From contig NZ_JXKD01000017.1 in NCBI RefSeq assembly GCF_001885765.1, positions 1 through 52,694 on the forward strand: a stretch of 52,694 nucleotides of DNA. The letters are read 5' to 3'. This document shows, in pieces, positions 36,624-45,091 of the stretch (position 1 is the first letter of the stretch; each line of letters begins with the position of its first letter). Source of the stretch: Enterococcus aquimarinus. GTDB taxonomy: Bacteria; Bacillota; Bacilli; Lactobacillales; Enterococcaceae. Made by a program: the position numbers and the translations under genes. The notes under the pieces were generated by a model. It did not search any database, had not been told where the DNA came from, and saw only the letters and a list, made by a program, of their open reading frames with translations.

Positions 36624-37451
36624 TTACAGATGGACCTCATTTTTTAGCTCGGTTTGAATAAACAACGCGACTTCACCTAGCAACTTCGAAATCACTTCTT
36701 CGCGTGTTAAAAAGTAAAAATTACGTAGATTATCGACGTCTAGTGTTTCGTAAGGGACGTGCTTGGCTAGCGCTAGTTTGGAAATAATCGCTCGTCCAAC
36801 ACCTTGGTTGAGTAAGTTTTTAATCATTTCAAAACTGTTGGTTCGAATAAAAATGGGCAGTAAATTATTGTCACGTAAATACTGATCGTTGATTTCTCTG
36901 AGTGGATTCAGGGAATCGTTCAGTAGCCAATAAGGTGACAACGGGTCTCCGGCAAGCACCAGTTCATCGCGTGCGACGATATAGCGTTTTAATTGTTCGC
37001 TGCGCTCTGCCCATTCAATCAGTCCAAAATCAAATTTAGCTTGCTCCACCCCATGGACAATGTCTTGGTAGCCCATAATCGGGAATTCAAAATCAATCAT
37101 GGGGAATTTCTCGATTAACTTTGGAACGAAAGTGGGTAGTAGGTACATGCCACAACTTTGAGTACAAGCGAGCACACACGATTCTCGGATGATCTCTTCG
37201 GAATGAATGTGCACGGTTAAGTCTGTCCATTCTTCCATAATTTTAATGATGCGTGGATATAAAAAATCTGCTTCCTTAGTGGGAATAATTTCTTGTTTTC
37301 CATTGCGAATGAAGAGGGAAACTTGTAGTTGTTCTTCTAATTTTTTGATTTGGGAAGAAACAGTCGGCTGTGATAAATACAATTTGTCTGCCGTACGAGT
37401 GAAATTATGTGTTTCGTAAACAGAAACAAAGGTTTTAAATATCTGGAACAT
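36624..37451 (-). CDS. LysR-family transcriptional regulator
   Basis: 275 residues, with the N-terminal winged helix MFQIFKTFVSVYETHNFTRTADKLYLSQPTVSSQIKKLEEQL and a substrate-binding effector domain. It begins 11 bases after nrdI on the same strand, so the two are probably co-transcribed. The target is unknown. Confidence 0.92.
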   Translation of the reverse strand: MFQIFKTFVSVYETHNFTRTADKLYLSQPTVSSQIKKLEEQLQVSLFIRNGKQEIIPTKEADFLYPRIIKIMEEWTDLTVHIHSEEIIRESCVLACTQSCGMYLLPTFVPKLIEKFPMIDFEFPIMGYQDIVHGVEQAKFDFGLIEWAERSEQLKRYIVARDELVLAGDPLSPYWLLNDSLNPLREINDQYLRDNNLLPIFIRTNSFEMIKNLLNQGVGRAIISKLALAKHVPYETLDVDNLRNFYFLTREEVISKLLGEVALFIQTELKNEVHL

Positions 37452-37462
37452 GGACGCACCTC

Positions 37463-37933
37463 TTAGTTTATTTTATGAGTTTCTTGCCAAAGGTCAGCAA
37501 TCATCAGATAGATTGTTTCAATTTCTTTCGCATTGCCGCGCAATTCAAAATCAGCAAGAAATGGGAGATTAAACCTTTTGGCGTACTGTTTAGCGGTTAA
37601 ACAATACTGGTGGGCGAAGTTTTTATTCCCGCTTCCAATAATTCCCAAGCACAAGGTTCGATCGGTTTGATCATCGAGGTAGTCCCCCAAACTTTCCGTT
37701 AGAATTTCTTGATCGCCACTGTCAATGCCATTGCCACCTTCTAGATACGTCGGAACAACTACGACATAGGGTTCGGTTTCTTGAACAACACTGGAATTGT
37801 CATGGATTTCTTTTCCCTGTATAATAGGAAAAGAAGGATTCTCTTGGTGTTTACTTTCTGACAATTGTTGGATCCGTTTAGCGAAGGACCGGACATTACC
37901 GGAAATCGAGATATATAGTAAATTGATCGTCAT
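37463..37933 (-). CDS. nrdI: Flavodoxin-like NrdI (ribonucleotide reductase activase)
   Basis: 156 residues. NrdI supplies oxidant to assemble the dimanganese tyrosyl-radical cofactor of class Ib ribonucleotide reductase. The FMN-binding start LLYISISGNVRSFAKRI, the VVVVPTYLEGG loop and GIIGSGNKNFAHQYCLTAKQYAKRF are diagnostic. Usually it sits with nrdE/nrdF; here it is alone, upstream of a LysR gene, so it may be a second copy or a relocated gene. AAAGGAGG precedes ATG 37933. Confidence 0.9.
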   Translation of the reverse strand: MTINLLYISISGNVRSFAKRIQQLSESKHQENPSFPIIQGKEIHDNSSVVQETEPYVVVVPTYLEGGNGIDSGDQEILTESLGDYLDDQTDRTLCLGIIGSGNKNFAHQYCLTAKQYAKRFNLPFLADFELRGNAKEIETIYLMIADLWQETHKIN

Positions 37934-38012
37934 TTTTCGACCTCCTTTTACGCTAGTATAACAAATATCAGGAAGAGATGGGAGTCCATTTTAAGATGAA
38001 AGGAACGATGAG

Positions 38013-38573
38013 ATGATTCGTCCAGCAAAAACAAAAGATGCGAAGGAAATTGCCTCGCTTGTACTTGTGGTATTAAAAGATATGGAGCTGCCTTTTGTCA
38101 AAGAAGTCGGTGAAGAAAAGACGATAGAGATATTAACGAGAGCGGTTGAATATCCAACGTATCGTTATGGCTACTTGCGAGGAATTGTGAAAGAAATCGA
38201 CGGTGAAGTTGCCGGGGTTGCTTTTGGGTATAAAGATAGCGAAGAACCGTTGATTGATCAACCGCTAGAAGAAGTACTGGCCTCTTTTGGTCTACCTAAT
38301 CAATCGTTGTTTCTTGAGTTAGAGACGTATCCAGATGAATGGTATCTGGATACGATCGTCGTAAAAGAGACGTTTCGTGGCCGAGGAGTCGGGGCAGAAT
38401 TGATTGAAGCCGCGAGTCAACGAGCCAAAGCTGAAGGGGCACCGGCAATTGGGTTATGTGTCGATTTAGCCAATCCTCGTGCGCGCAGTTTGTATGAACG
38501 CTCTGGTTTTGAAGTGGTTGGTACGCAAGTATTAAGTGGCCATGATTATTACCATATGCAACGTAAGCTGTAA
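38013..38573 (+). CDS. GNAT-family N-acetyltransferase
   Basis: 186 residues. The acetyl-CoA-binding motif is LDTIVVKETFRGRGVGAELIEAASQRAKAEG, followed by NPRARSLYERSGFEVVG. AAAGGA at 37999-38004 precedes ATG 38013. It is a single-gene unit ended by a hairpin. The acceptor is unknown. Confidence 0.9.
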   Translation: MIRPAKTKDAKEIASLVLVVLKDMELPFVKEVGEEKTIEILTRAVEYPTYRYGYLRGIVKEIDGEVAGVAFGYKDSEEPLIDQPLEEVLASFGLPNQSLFLELETYPDEWYLDTIVVKETFRGRGVGAELIEAASQRAKAEGAPAIGLCVDLANPRARSLYERSGFEVVGTQVLSGHDYYHMQRKL

Positions 38574-38593
38574 TCGCACGCCTGATTTAGCAC

Positions 38594-38644
38594 TAAAAAA
38601 GCAGCAAGTACGCGTTTAAAAAACGGTACGTGCTGCTTTTTTTA
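38594..38644. terminator. Bidirectional terminator between convergent genes
   Basis: AAAAAAGCAGCA at 38595-38606 pairs with TGCTGCTTTTTT at 38631-38642, with an inner GTAC/GTAC match. It overlaps the stop codon of the convergent gene. Confidence 0.85.
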
Positions 38645-39157
38645 ATTGAAGGTTAAGACTTCTTTGTAATAAGGTAAAGGGGTTCTTTCACGGTTATACA
38701 GCCAATAATCTAAGACGCTCGCAATACAAATGCACTTGGGCGCATCCGCATCATCGTGAACTTGTAAAAGATAATACATCCCATGATGTAGTAGCGTTTT
38801 ATCCATCGTCATGATTTCTTTATTGAAATGATGAATCTTATATTGATGTTGTTGGATATTGCCATAAACGGTCCAATGGAGTTGTTGCACATAATAAAAA
38901 TCACTGGGCCAGTTTAAAAAGCGCTGCATCGTTCCGACTTTTTCGCCTGCTTCGTAGATTTCAAAACGGCGAACAAAAGGAAAACTGACTTGTTTGACGG
39001 AAGCAGCGACACGCCCATTCATGTGGTAAAGAATCAGTGAGTCACCTTTACTTCCCCAATTCCCTAGAAGCGTGTACAAAGGATGACCATCGGCGTCTTT
39101 AACCACGGTTTGTGTTGAATGACCAAACGGCTTTTCTTGGATCAAAAAATCTGACAT
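38642..39157 (-). CDS. LURP-one-related (tubby-like) protein
   Basis: 171 residues, beta-rich and without signal peptide. The pattern FLIQEKPF, VVKDADGHPLYTLLGNWGSKGDSLILYHMNGRVAASVKQ and FEIYEAGEKVGTMQR matches LURP-one-related proteins, a tubby-C-terminal-like beta-barrel family of unknown role in bacteria. It begins 33 bases after the HAD gene and is probably in its operon. Confidence 0.7.
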   Translation of the reverse strand: MSDFLIQEKPFGHSTQTVVKDADGHPLYTLLGNWGSKGDSLILYHMNGRVAASVKQVSFPFVRRFEIYEAGEKVGTMQRFLNWPSDFYYVQQLHWTVYGNIQQHQYKIHHFNKEIMTMDKTLLHHGMYYLLQVHDDADAPKCICIASVLDYWLYNRERTPLPYYKEVLTFN

Positions 39158-39190
39158 CCTTCTTCGTCCTTTCCCTGCAAACTTCGGTTC

Positions 39191-40060
39191 TTACAATTGT
39201 TCCTCAATCGCGCGAATGATGGCTTTTCCAACGCCCGCATTCACGTTCTCATCTGTTAAATATTTCGCTTCTTCTTTGAGTTCATTTAACGCATTACCCA
39301 TTGCAAAACTGACACCCGCAACTTGAATCATGCTTAGATCGTTTAAGTTGTCACCAATCGTCATGACGTGTTCTAAATCAACGCCGCGTTCTTTCGCTAC
39401 ATGGCTGACCGCAATTCCTTTTTGGGCGTATTTGTGGTTGATTTCAATGTTGTTATTCCCAGAGGACGTCACAACACAATCTTCAAATTCGGCAATTTTT
39501 TTGCCAGCTGCACCAAGGTGTTTGTTGCCGCGTTTGTCAAAACAAATCACTTTAAGCACTTCGATGTCTTCTTGTGCTGCGAGTTCACGTAAACTCGGAA
39601 CGACTTTTACTGGGAAAAATTCTAAGCGTGCGACTGTCATCGCAATCGCCATACGGTGCGTTAAATGGGGCAAGGCGTCGGTGACATGTGCCGCGAATTG
39701 TTCGATTCTGGCTTCTTTACTAATCGTAAAATTGCCTTCTTGTGTCGCAATTTCGTAGTAAATCCCATGTTGATCTAAAATATCAAACATTTGTAATAAT
39801 TCATTTTTGTCGATTGGGGTTGTAAATAATGAATTTCCTTCTTTATCAAAGACGTGTGCGCCGTTTAACGTAATCATCGCACATTCGATACCCGCTTCTT
39901 TTAAAGGCGGTAAGGCTTCAAAGACATTGCGACCAGTGGCGATTACAAATTCAACTCCTTGCTCTTGGGCGTAACGAATCGCGTCAATATTTTCTTGTGA
40001 AATTCGCATTTCAGCATCGAGTAATGTTCCATCCATATCTGAGGCAATTAATTTAATCAT
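39191..40060 (-). CDS. Cof-type HAD phosphatase
   Basis: 289 residues. HAD motifs are present: motif I LIASDMDGTLLD with nucleophile Asp8 and Asp10, motif II VIATGRN, and motif IV MTIGDNLNDLSMI. The C2-type cap places it in the Cof/YidA group that dephosphorylates sugar phosphates or nucleotides. I start at ATG 40060 with AAGGGA eight bases upstream. A TTG at 40078 would add six residues ahead of the conserved start. Confidence 0.93.
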   Translation of the reverse strand: MIKLIASDMDGTLLDAEMRISQENIDAIRYAQEQGVEFVIATGRNVFEALPPLKEAGIECAMITLNGAHVFDKEGNSLFTTPIDKNELLQMFDILDQHGIYYEIATQEGNFTISKEARIEQFAAHVTDALPHLTHRMAIAMTVARLEFFPVKVVPSLRELAAQEDIEVLKVICFDKRGNKHLGAAGKKIAEFEDCVVTSSGNNNIEINHKYAQKGIAVSHVAKERGVDLEHVMTIGDNLNDLSMIQVAGVSFAMGNALNELKEEAKYLTDENVNAGVGKAIIRAIEEQL

Positions 40061-40194
40061 GTAGGCAGTCCCTTCCAATCCTTTTTTTTCTATCTTTAGT
40101 GTACCATAAAAGATAAGAATTTTCTTATTTTCAAAAAGGATTGGTTGAGGAAAATGGTCACTTGGATTAAGCTAAGGAGGGAGGTGATTGCAAC

Positions 40195-40875
40195 GTGCAA
40201 ACGATGATAACGAATAGTTGGCAATCCTTATTCACCACTGAATTTGAGCAACCTTATTTTAAAGCGTTAGCGAAATGGGTGGATGAAGAGTATGAACAAG
40301 CCACGGTTTTTCCAGCTAAAGAAAATCTTTTTAAGGCGTTTGAACAAACACCTTATGAAAAAGTTAAAGTCGTCATTTTAGGACAAGACCCTTATCATGG
40401 CGCGCATCAATCGCATGGCTTGGCTTTTTCAGTTCAAAAAGGCGTCAAGATTCCACCGTCTTTGCGTAATATTTATAAAGAACTTGAAAGTGACTTAGGC
40501 ATTGCCCCAGCTGCGCATGGTGATTTAAGTTCGTGGGCGCAACAAGGCGTGCTGTTATTAAATACGGTTTTGACCGTCAGAGAAGGCGAAGCAAACTCGC
40601 ATCGTAAAAAAGGGTGGGAGACGTTTACCGATCATGTGATTGCCTATTTAAATGCACGCTCGACACCGATTGTCTTTATTTTGTGGGGGAAACCAGCCCA
40701 AGCAAAAGGTGCGATGATTGATACGAATAAGCATGTGATTATTCAATCATTTCATCCAAGTCCCTTGGCCGCTAGTCGTGGATTTTTTGGGTCGCGACCT
40801 TTTTCAAAGGCGAATCAAGCACTCATACAGTTGGGAGAACAGCCGATTGATTGGCAAATCCCACCTCAGCTATAA
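40195..40875 (+). CDS. ung: Uracil-DNA glycosylase
   Basis: 226 residues. It removes uracil from DNA in base-excision repair. The catalytic loop GQDPYHG is at 63-69 (Asp65); the second signature HPSPLAA near 188 carries the catalytic His. The start is GTG 40195, supported by a very strong site (AAGGAGGGAGGTGAT, 40173-40187). It is followed by pta after a gap with a weak hairpin (ACAGT/ACTGT plus T tract, about 40953-40978). Confidence 0.97.
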   Translation: MQTMITNSWQSLFTTEFEQPYFKALAKWVDEEYEQATVFPAKENLFKAFEQTPYEKVKVVILGQDPYHGAHQSHGLAFSVQKGVKIPPSLRNIYKELESDLGIAPAAHGDLSSWAQQGVLLLNTVLTVREGEANSHRKKGWETFTDHVIAYLNARSTPIVFILWGKPAQAKGAMIDTNKHVIIQSFHPSPLAASRGFFGSRPFSKANQALIQLGEQPIDWQIPPQL

Positions 40876-41027
40876 CAAGAGAATTAAGAAATAATACAGT
40901 TGTCGGATAATCTATTGAATTGAAAGGTTTAAGAAGGATTTTTTCGATTAATACAGTGAAAAAAACTGTTCTTTTTTTGGTGAATGGTGTATGATGAATA
41001 GGAATAAACAAACTGGAGGGTTTTACT

Positions 41028-42008
41028 GTGGAATTATTTGATCATTTGAAATTTAAAATTGTTCGTCGTGGGATTCGAATTGCGTTTCCAGAAGCAACCG
41101 ATACACGTATTTTAAGTGCGGTTGCGCGTTTAAAAGGGGAAGAATTAGTCGATCCTGTTTTAATTGGGAAACGTGCAGATATCGAGCAAGCAGCGACAGT
41201 ACGTGGAATCAATATTGCAAGCTTTACGATTTATGATCCTTATGATTGTGAGCGTTGGGATGAAGTGGTTGATGCTTTTGTAGAAGTTCGTAAAGGCAAG
41301 ATCACTCGTGAGCAAGCTGAAGTATTATTAAAAGATGAAAACTATTTTGGTACAATGTTAACACACATGGGTATTACAGATGGATTAGTTTCTGGTGCGA
41401 TTCACTCAACTGGTGATACTGTTCGTCCAGCTTTACAAATCATCAAAACAAAACCAGGAATCTCTCGTACAAGTGGCGCGTTCTTAATGATGCGCGGAAA
41501 TGAGCAAGAGAAATACTTGTTCGCTGACTGTGCAATCAACGTGAGCCCATCACCACAAGAGTTAGCTGAAATTGCGATTGCTTCTGCTGAAACAGCGAAA
41601 ATGTTTGGTATCGATCCAAAAGTTGCGATGTTAAGCTTCTCAACTAAAGGTTCTGCGAAAGCACCACAAGCTGACGCAACAATTGAAGCAACTCGTATCG
41701 CGCAAGAATTAGCACCTGATTTAGTCATTGATGGCGAATTACAGTTTGATGCAGCTTACAACCAATCTGTTGCACAATTAAAAGCCCCTGAATCAGACGT
41801 TGCGGGTAAAGCTAATGTCTATGTCTTCCCAGATTTACAATCAGGAAACATTGGCTACAAATTAGCACAACGTTTAGGAAACTTTGAAGCGATTGGCCCA
41901 ATCTTACAAGGATTAAATAAACCAATTTCAGATTTATCACGCGGTTGTAATGAAGAAGATGTTTACAAATTATCCATCATTACGGCAGCACAAACATTAA
42001 ACGACTAA
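41028..42008 (+). CDS. pta: Phosphate acetyltransferase
   Basis: 326 residues. It interconverts acetyl-CoA and acetyl phosphate in overflow acetate and ATP production. The family segments HSTGDTVRPALQIIKTKPG, SGAFLMMRG, ADCAINVSPSPQELAEIAI and VFPDLQSGNIGYKLAQRL are all present; this is the short form without the N-terminal DRTGG domain. The start is GTG 41028 behind TGGAGGG. It is ended by its own terminator, with tsaE downstream, an order common in Lactobacillales. Confidence 0.96.
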   Translation: MELFDHLKFKIVRRGIRIAFPEATDTRILSAVARLKGEELVDPVLIGKRADIEQAATVRGINIASFTIYDPYDCERWDEVVDAFVEVRKGKITREQAEVLLKDENYFGTMLTHMGITDGLVSGAIHSTGDTVRPALQIIKTKPGISRTSGAFLMMRGNEQEKYLFADCAINVSPSPQELAEIAIASAETAKMFGIDPKVAMLSFSTKGSAKAPQADATIEATRIAQELAPDLVIDGELQFDAAYNQSVAQLKAPESDVAGKANVYVFPDLQSGNIGYKLAQRLGNFEAIGPILQGLNKPISDLSRGCNEEDVYKLSIITAAQTLND

Positions 42009-42031
42009 GCATTACACAAAGAGAGCACCTT

Positions 42032-42079
42032 ATATAGTGATTCCAAAAAGTTAGACTTTTTGGGGTCACTATATTTTTT
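42032..42079 (+). terminator. Terminator after pta
   Basis: ATATAGTGA at 42032-42040 and TCACTATAT at 42066-42074 form the outer stem and CCAAAAAGT/ACTTTTTGG the inner stem, followed by T residues. Confidence 0.9.
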
Positions 42080-42258
42080 ACTTTCTTTTTTTGTTCCACC
42101 AAGTCAAAGAAATAGTCCGCGCACTTCGCAACATTTGTGATATGATGTAGGAAGAAAAAATGCCATTCCTTCTTTATAAAAGAGATGGAAGTAGGTAAGG
42201 GAATGAATCCTTTGATTTTTATCAATGTTTCAAAAAACGAAAGGAGGTCCATTGATTG

Positions 42259-42726
42259 ATGATGTTAGAAAGTCCAGAAGCAACGATTCTGTTTGCACAA
42301 GTGATTGGAACGGTTGCGCAAGCGGGCGACAATCTTGTATTAACAGGTGATCTAGGTGCCGGCAAAACAACGCTGACAAAAGGGATTGCCCAAGGTCTCG
42401 GGATTGATCAAATGATTAAAAGTCCGACTTATACAATTATTCGGGAGTACACCCAAGGTCGTCTTCCTTTATACCATATGGATGTTTATCGCACGGGTGA
42501 AAGTGCGGGGGATTTAGGCTTAGATGAGTATTTTGAAGGTGAAGGTCTTTGTGTCATTGAGTGGGGCAATTTGCTTGAAACGTATTTGCCGGAAAGCTAC
42601 TTGGAAATCATTTTAACCAAAGATGCAGATCATGCGGACCGTCGAAGTGTCACTTTCCAGGCTTTTGGTCCAAAGGCACAAGCATTTGAAGAACGGATTA
42701 AAACGACATGGGAGGCAGGAAAATGA
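42259..42726 (+). CDS. tsaE: tRNA threonylcarbamoyladenosine biosynthesis ATPase TsaE
   Basis: 155 residues. It acts with TsaB and TsaD in forming t6A37 of ANN-decoding tRNAs. Walker A is GDLGAGKTT at 30-38, followed by SPTYTIIREY, LYHMDVYR and CVIEWGN. A strong AAGGAGG lies at 42241-42247. ATG 42259 and 42262 and the in-frame TTG 42256 are all possible starts; I take 42259. Its stop overlaps the next start (ATGA), so the two genes are coupled. Confidence 0.95.
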   Translation: MMLESPEATILFAQVIGTVAQAGDNLVLTGDLGAGKTTLTKGIAQGLGIDQMIKSPTYTIIREYTQGRLPLYHMDVYRTGESAGDLGLDEYFEGEGLCVIEWGNLLETYLPESYLEIILTKDADHADRRSVTFQAFGPKAQAFEERIKTTWEAGK

Positions 42727-43250
42727 GCGAGGAATTAAATATCACCATTCGTGAAGCCATCCCAGACGATGCAGCGCAATTGTTAACGGTGATGCGCCAA
42801 ATTGGACAAGAAACCGAATTTTTAGTGATGGATGAAGCCGGTATCGAGTTGCCGGAAGAATTACTGGCACTCCAGTTGGCCGATCTTTACGAAAGTCCTT
42901 CTAACGTGTTGTTTTTGGCCTTAGTCGACGACCGCATTGTCGGGACGGCTTCGATTAAGTCACAACCGGAAAGACGAATTAAACATATTGGCGAGTTAGG
43001 CGTTTCGATTTTAAAAGAATACTGGGGGCTTGGACTCGGCAGTATCTTAATCGAAGAACTGTTAGAATGGGCACAGACCAGCCAAGAAATATTCCGAATT
43101 GAACTAACGGTTCAAGAACAAAATCCACGAGCCGTCGCCCTCTATGAAAAATTTGGATTTAAAAAAGAAGCCTTAATGGAACGCGGAGCCAGAGCAGATG
43201 ACGGGCATTTTTTAAAGGTTTGGCTGATGAGTTATATGGTGAATGATTAA
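42723..43250 (+). CDS. GNAT-family N-acetyltransferase
   Basis: 175 residues. The acetyl-CoA motif is LGVSILKEYWGLGLGSILIEELLEWAQ, followed by NPRAVALYEKFGFKKEALMERG, as in RimJ/RimL-like and stress-related GNATs. ATG 42723 overlaps the tsaE stop and has GGGAGG upstream. The association with tsaE suggests a housekeeping role, but it is not the canonical RimI by sequence. Confidence 0.9.
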   Translation: MSEELNITIREAIPDDAAQLLTVMRQIGQETEFLVMDEAGIELPEELLALQLADLYESPSNVLFLALVDDRIVGTASIKSQPERRIKHIGELGVSILKEYWGLGLGSILIEELLEWAQTSQEIFRIELTVQEQNPRAVALYEKFGFKKEALMERGARADDGHFLKVWLMSYMVND

Positions 43251-43315
43251 AGCCAACGATTGACGAGTATCACAGACGCTTCTGTTCATCATTTTAAAGG
43301 ATTTTCCCATCATAT

Positions 43316-43352
43316 AAAAAACGATCATACCTACGAGGTATGATCGTTTTTT
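43316..43352. terminator. Bidirectional terminator
   Basis: AAAAAACGATCATACCT and AGGTATGATCGTTTTTT form a perfect 17-bp stem with an ACG loop between convergent genes. Confidence 0.93.
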
Positions 43353-43362
43353 GGTGTGTTCG

Positions 43363-44250
43363 TCATAGACGTGCTTGTAAGAAGGAAATGAAATTCTGGG
43401 CAGCTTTTGATAAATGGTGATTTTTTAACCAAATGAGACCGACCGATCCCGTTAATTCACTGGTGTTCGCAATCCGGTAAGTATGGACGGCTCGCTTCGT
43501 GAAGCGTGGAATGAGTGTTTCGGGAACAATCGTTGCAGCAAAATGATTTGCGACTAACGTCATCAGTAATTCAATATCGGAACATTCGCCGACGATATTG
43601 GGCGTGAACGGATAACGAGAGAAGGCTTCGAGAAGTAAATAATGGACTCCTAAGCCTTCGGTGCTCGGGAAAATCAGACGGGACTGTTGCAAATCACGTA
43701 GTTCAATCTCTGTTTTTTCGATAGGTAACTTTTGGGCAGTCACAAAATAAAACGGTTCTGTCCGTAAATGCAGCACGTGAAAGTCCTCTAAAGGTAAGGG
43801 GAGTCGAATAATAGCGAGTTCCAGGACGCGTTCACGGACTAATTGACAAAGGTGGACCGATTCGTTTTGTTGGATTTTATAGGTTACTTCCGGAAATGCT
43901 GCTTGAAAGTCTTCTAAGATCGCGGGCAAAAGATTCTCTGAGAACGTATTGACCCCTAATGATAGATTTCCATTCATGCCTTGGCCGACTGCGGTCACGG
44001 CTGTTTGGGCTTCTTCCATCAATTGAACAATTTCTAAGGCATGTTGATAGAGGGTTTTTCCGGCTTCCGTCACGGCTAAGGATTTTCCATTTCGTTCGAT
44101 TAATGTCGTTCCAAGGGCTTCTTCCATCGCTTTTAATTGTTGGCTTAAAGGTGGTTGAGACAAATGCAGTCGTTTAGCGGCGGCTGAAATGGTTTTTTCT
44201 TCGACGATTGCAATAAAGTAGCGTAATTGGCGGATATCCAACGCGCTCAT
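43363..44250 (-). CDS. LysR-family transcriptional regulator
   Basis: 295 residues. The N-terminus is IRQLRYFIAIVEEKTISAAAKRLHLSQPPLSQQLKAMEEALG, a typical LysR helix-turn-helix of the CatM/BenM-like type, with a full effector domain. It is divergent from the ankyrin-lipoprotein/amidohydrolase operon, which it probably regulates through the intergenic palindrome at 44289-44303. Confidence 0.93.
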   Translation of the reverse strand: MSALDIRQLRYFIAIVEEKTISAAAKRLHLSQPPLSQQLKAMEEALGTTLIERNGKSLAVTEAGKTLYQHALEIVQLMEEAQTAVTAVGQGMNGNLSLGVNTFSENLLPAILEDFQAAFPEVTYKIQQNESVHLCQLVRERVLELAIIRLPLPLEDFHVLHLRTEPFYFVTAQKLPIEKTEIELRDLQQSRLIFPSTEGLGVHYLLLEAFSRYPFTPNIVGECSDIELLMTLVANHFAATIVPETLIPRFTKRAVHTYRIANTSELTGSVGLIWLKNHHLSKAAQNFISFLQARL

Positions 44251-44288
44251 CCTTTCTTCATAGGTATAGGTAAAACATTGCTAAAAAG

Positions 44289-44303
44289 AATATTGTTAAT
44301 ATT
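44289..44303 (+). promoter_or_regulatory. Candidate LysR operator
   Basis: AATATT-GTT-AATATT lies between the divergent LysR gene and the lipoprotein gene and includes a T-N11-A pattern. A clear -35/-10 pair was not assignable. Confidence 0.45.
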
Positions 44304-44356
44304 TTTCATATAGATAACCTCATGATACCATAGAGGATAAGGAGGTGCAGGATGAT

Positions 44357-45064
44357 TTGAAGCGAAAAATGATCTTTATTAGTATTGTTTGCGTCAGCGT
44401 CTTGACCGCTTGTCAAAATTTCGCGACCTCTGACGAATCGACCATGACGACAGAAATAAGGGAGGAAACTCAGATGGAACAAGCACTGATTACGGCTGCG
44501 GCGAAGGGTGATACGGCAAGTGTCTTAGAATTATTAGCCAGTGGCGCTAAGATTGATGCAACGAATCAACAAGGAGATACGGCCATTATGGCTGCGACAA
44601 AAGGGGCGCATGTGGCAACCGTGGAAGCCTTGATTGCCCAAGGAGCAGACTTGAATCGTCGAAATCACAATCAAGATAATGTGTTGTTATATGCGAGTGC
44701 AGCAGGCGATTTGGCGATTGTCCAGTTAGCCATTGAAGCAGGTGCCGATACGACCATTACCAATCGATTTGGTGGCACGGGCTTGATTCCCGCGGCTGAT
44801 CGAGGACACGTTAATATTGTGGAATATTTGTTAACGAAATCGGACGTTGATGTGAATCATCTGAACAATTTGCATTGGACAGCGTTATTGGAAGCGGTTA
44901 TTTTAGGTGATGGTAGTGAAACGTATCAAACAATCGTGCAATTATTAGTCGATCACGGAGCAGATGTGAATCAAGGTGACCGTGAAGGTGTTACGCCCTT
45001 GCAACATGCAATCGATCGAGGCTTTACTGAGATTGAACGCATTTTACAAGCAGCAGGGGCCTAA
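44357..45064 (+). CDS. Ankyrin-repeat lipoprotein
   Basis: 235 residues from a TTG at 44357, downstream of AAGGAGGTG at 44339-44347. The N-terminus MKRKMIFISIVCVSVLTAC is a lipoprotein signal with lipobox LTAC and Cys19. After a short Ser/Thr/Glu linker come about five ankyrin repeats (ALITAAAKGDTASVLELLASGAKIDATNQQGDTAIMAA and following). Surface-anchored ankyrin proteins in bacteria bind partner proteins. It is the first gene before two amidohydrolases, suggesting it serves or guards that pathway. A GTG at 44345 is within the ribosome site and less likely. Confidence 0.85.
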   Translation: MKRKMIFISIVCVSVLTACQNFATSDESTMTTEIREETQMEQALITAAAKGDTASVLELLASGAKIDATNQQGDTAIMAATKGAHVATVEALIAQGADLNRRNHNQDNVLLYASAAGDLAIVQLAIEAGADTTITNRFGGTGLIPAADRGHVNIVEYLLTKSDVDVNHLNNLHWTALLEAVILGDGSETYQTIVQLLVDHGADVNQGDREGVTPLQHAIDRGFTEIERILQAAGA

Positions 45065-45091
45065 AAAACGAGAAAAAGGAGCGTGAAGCTT

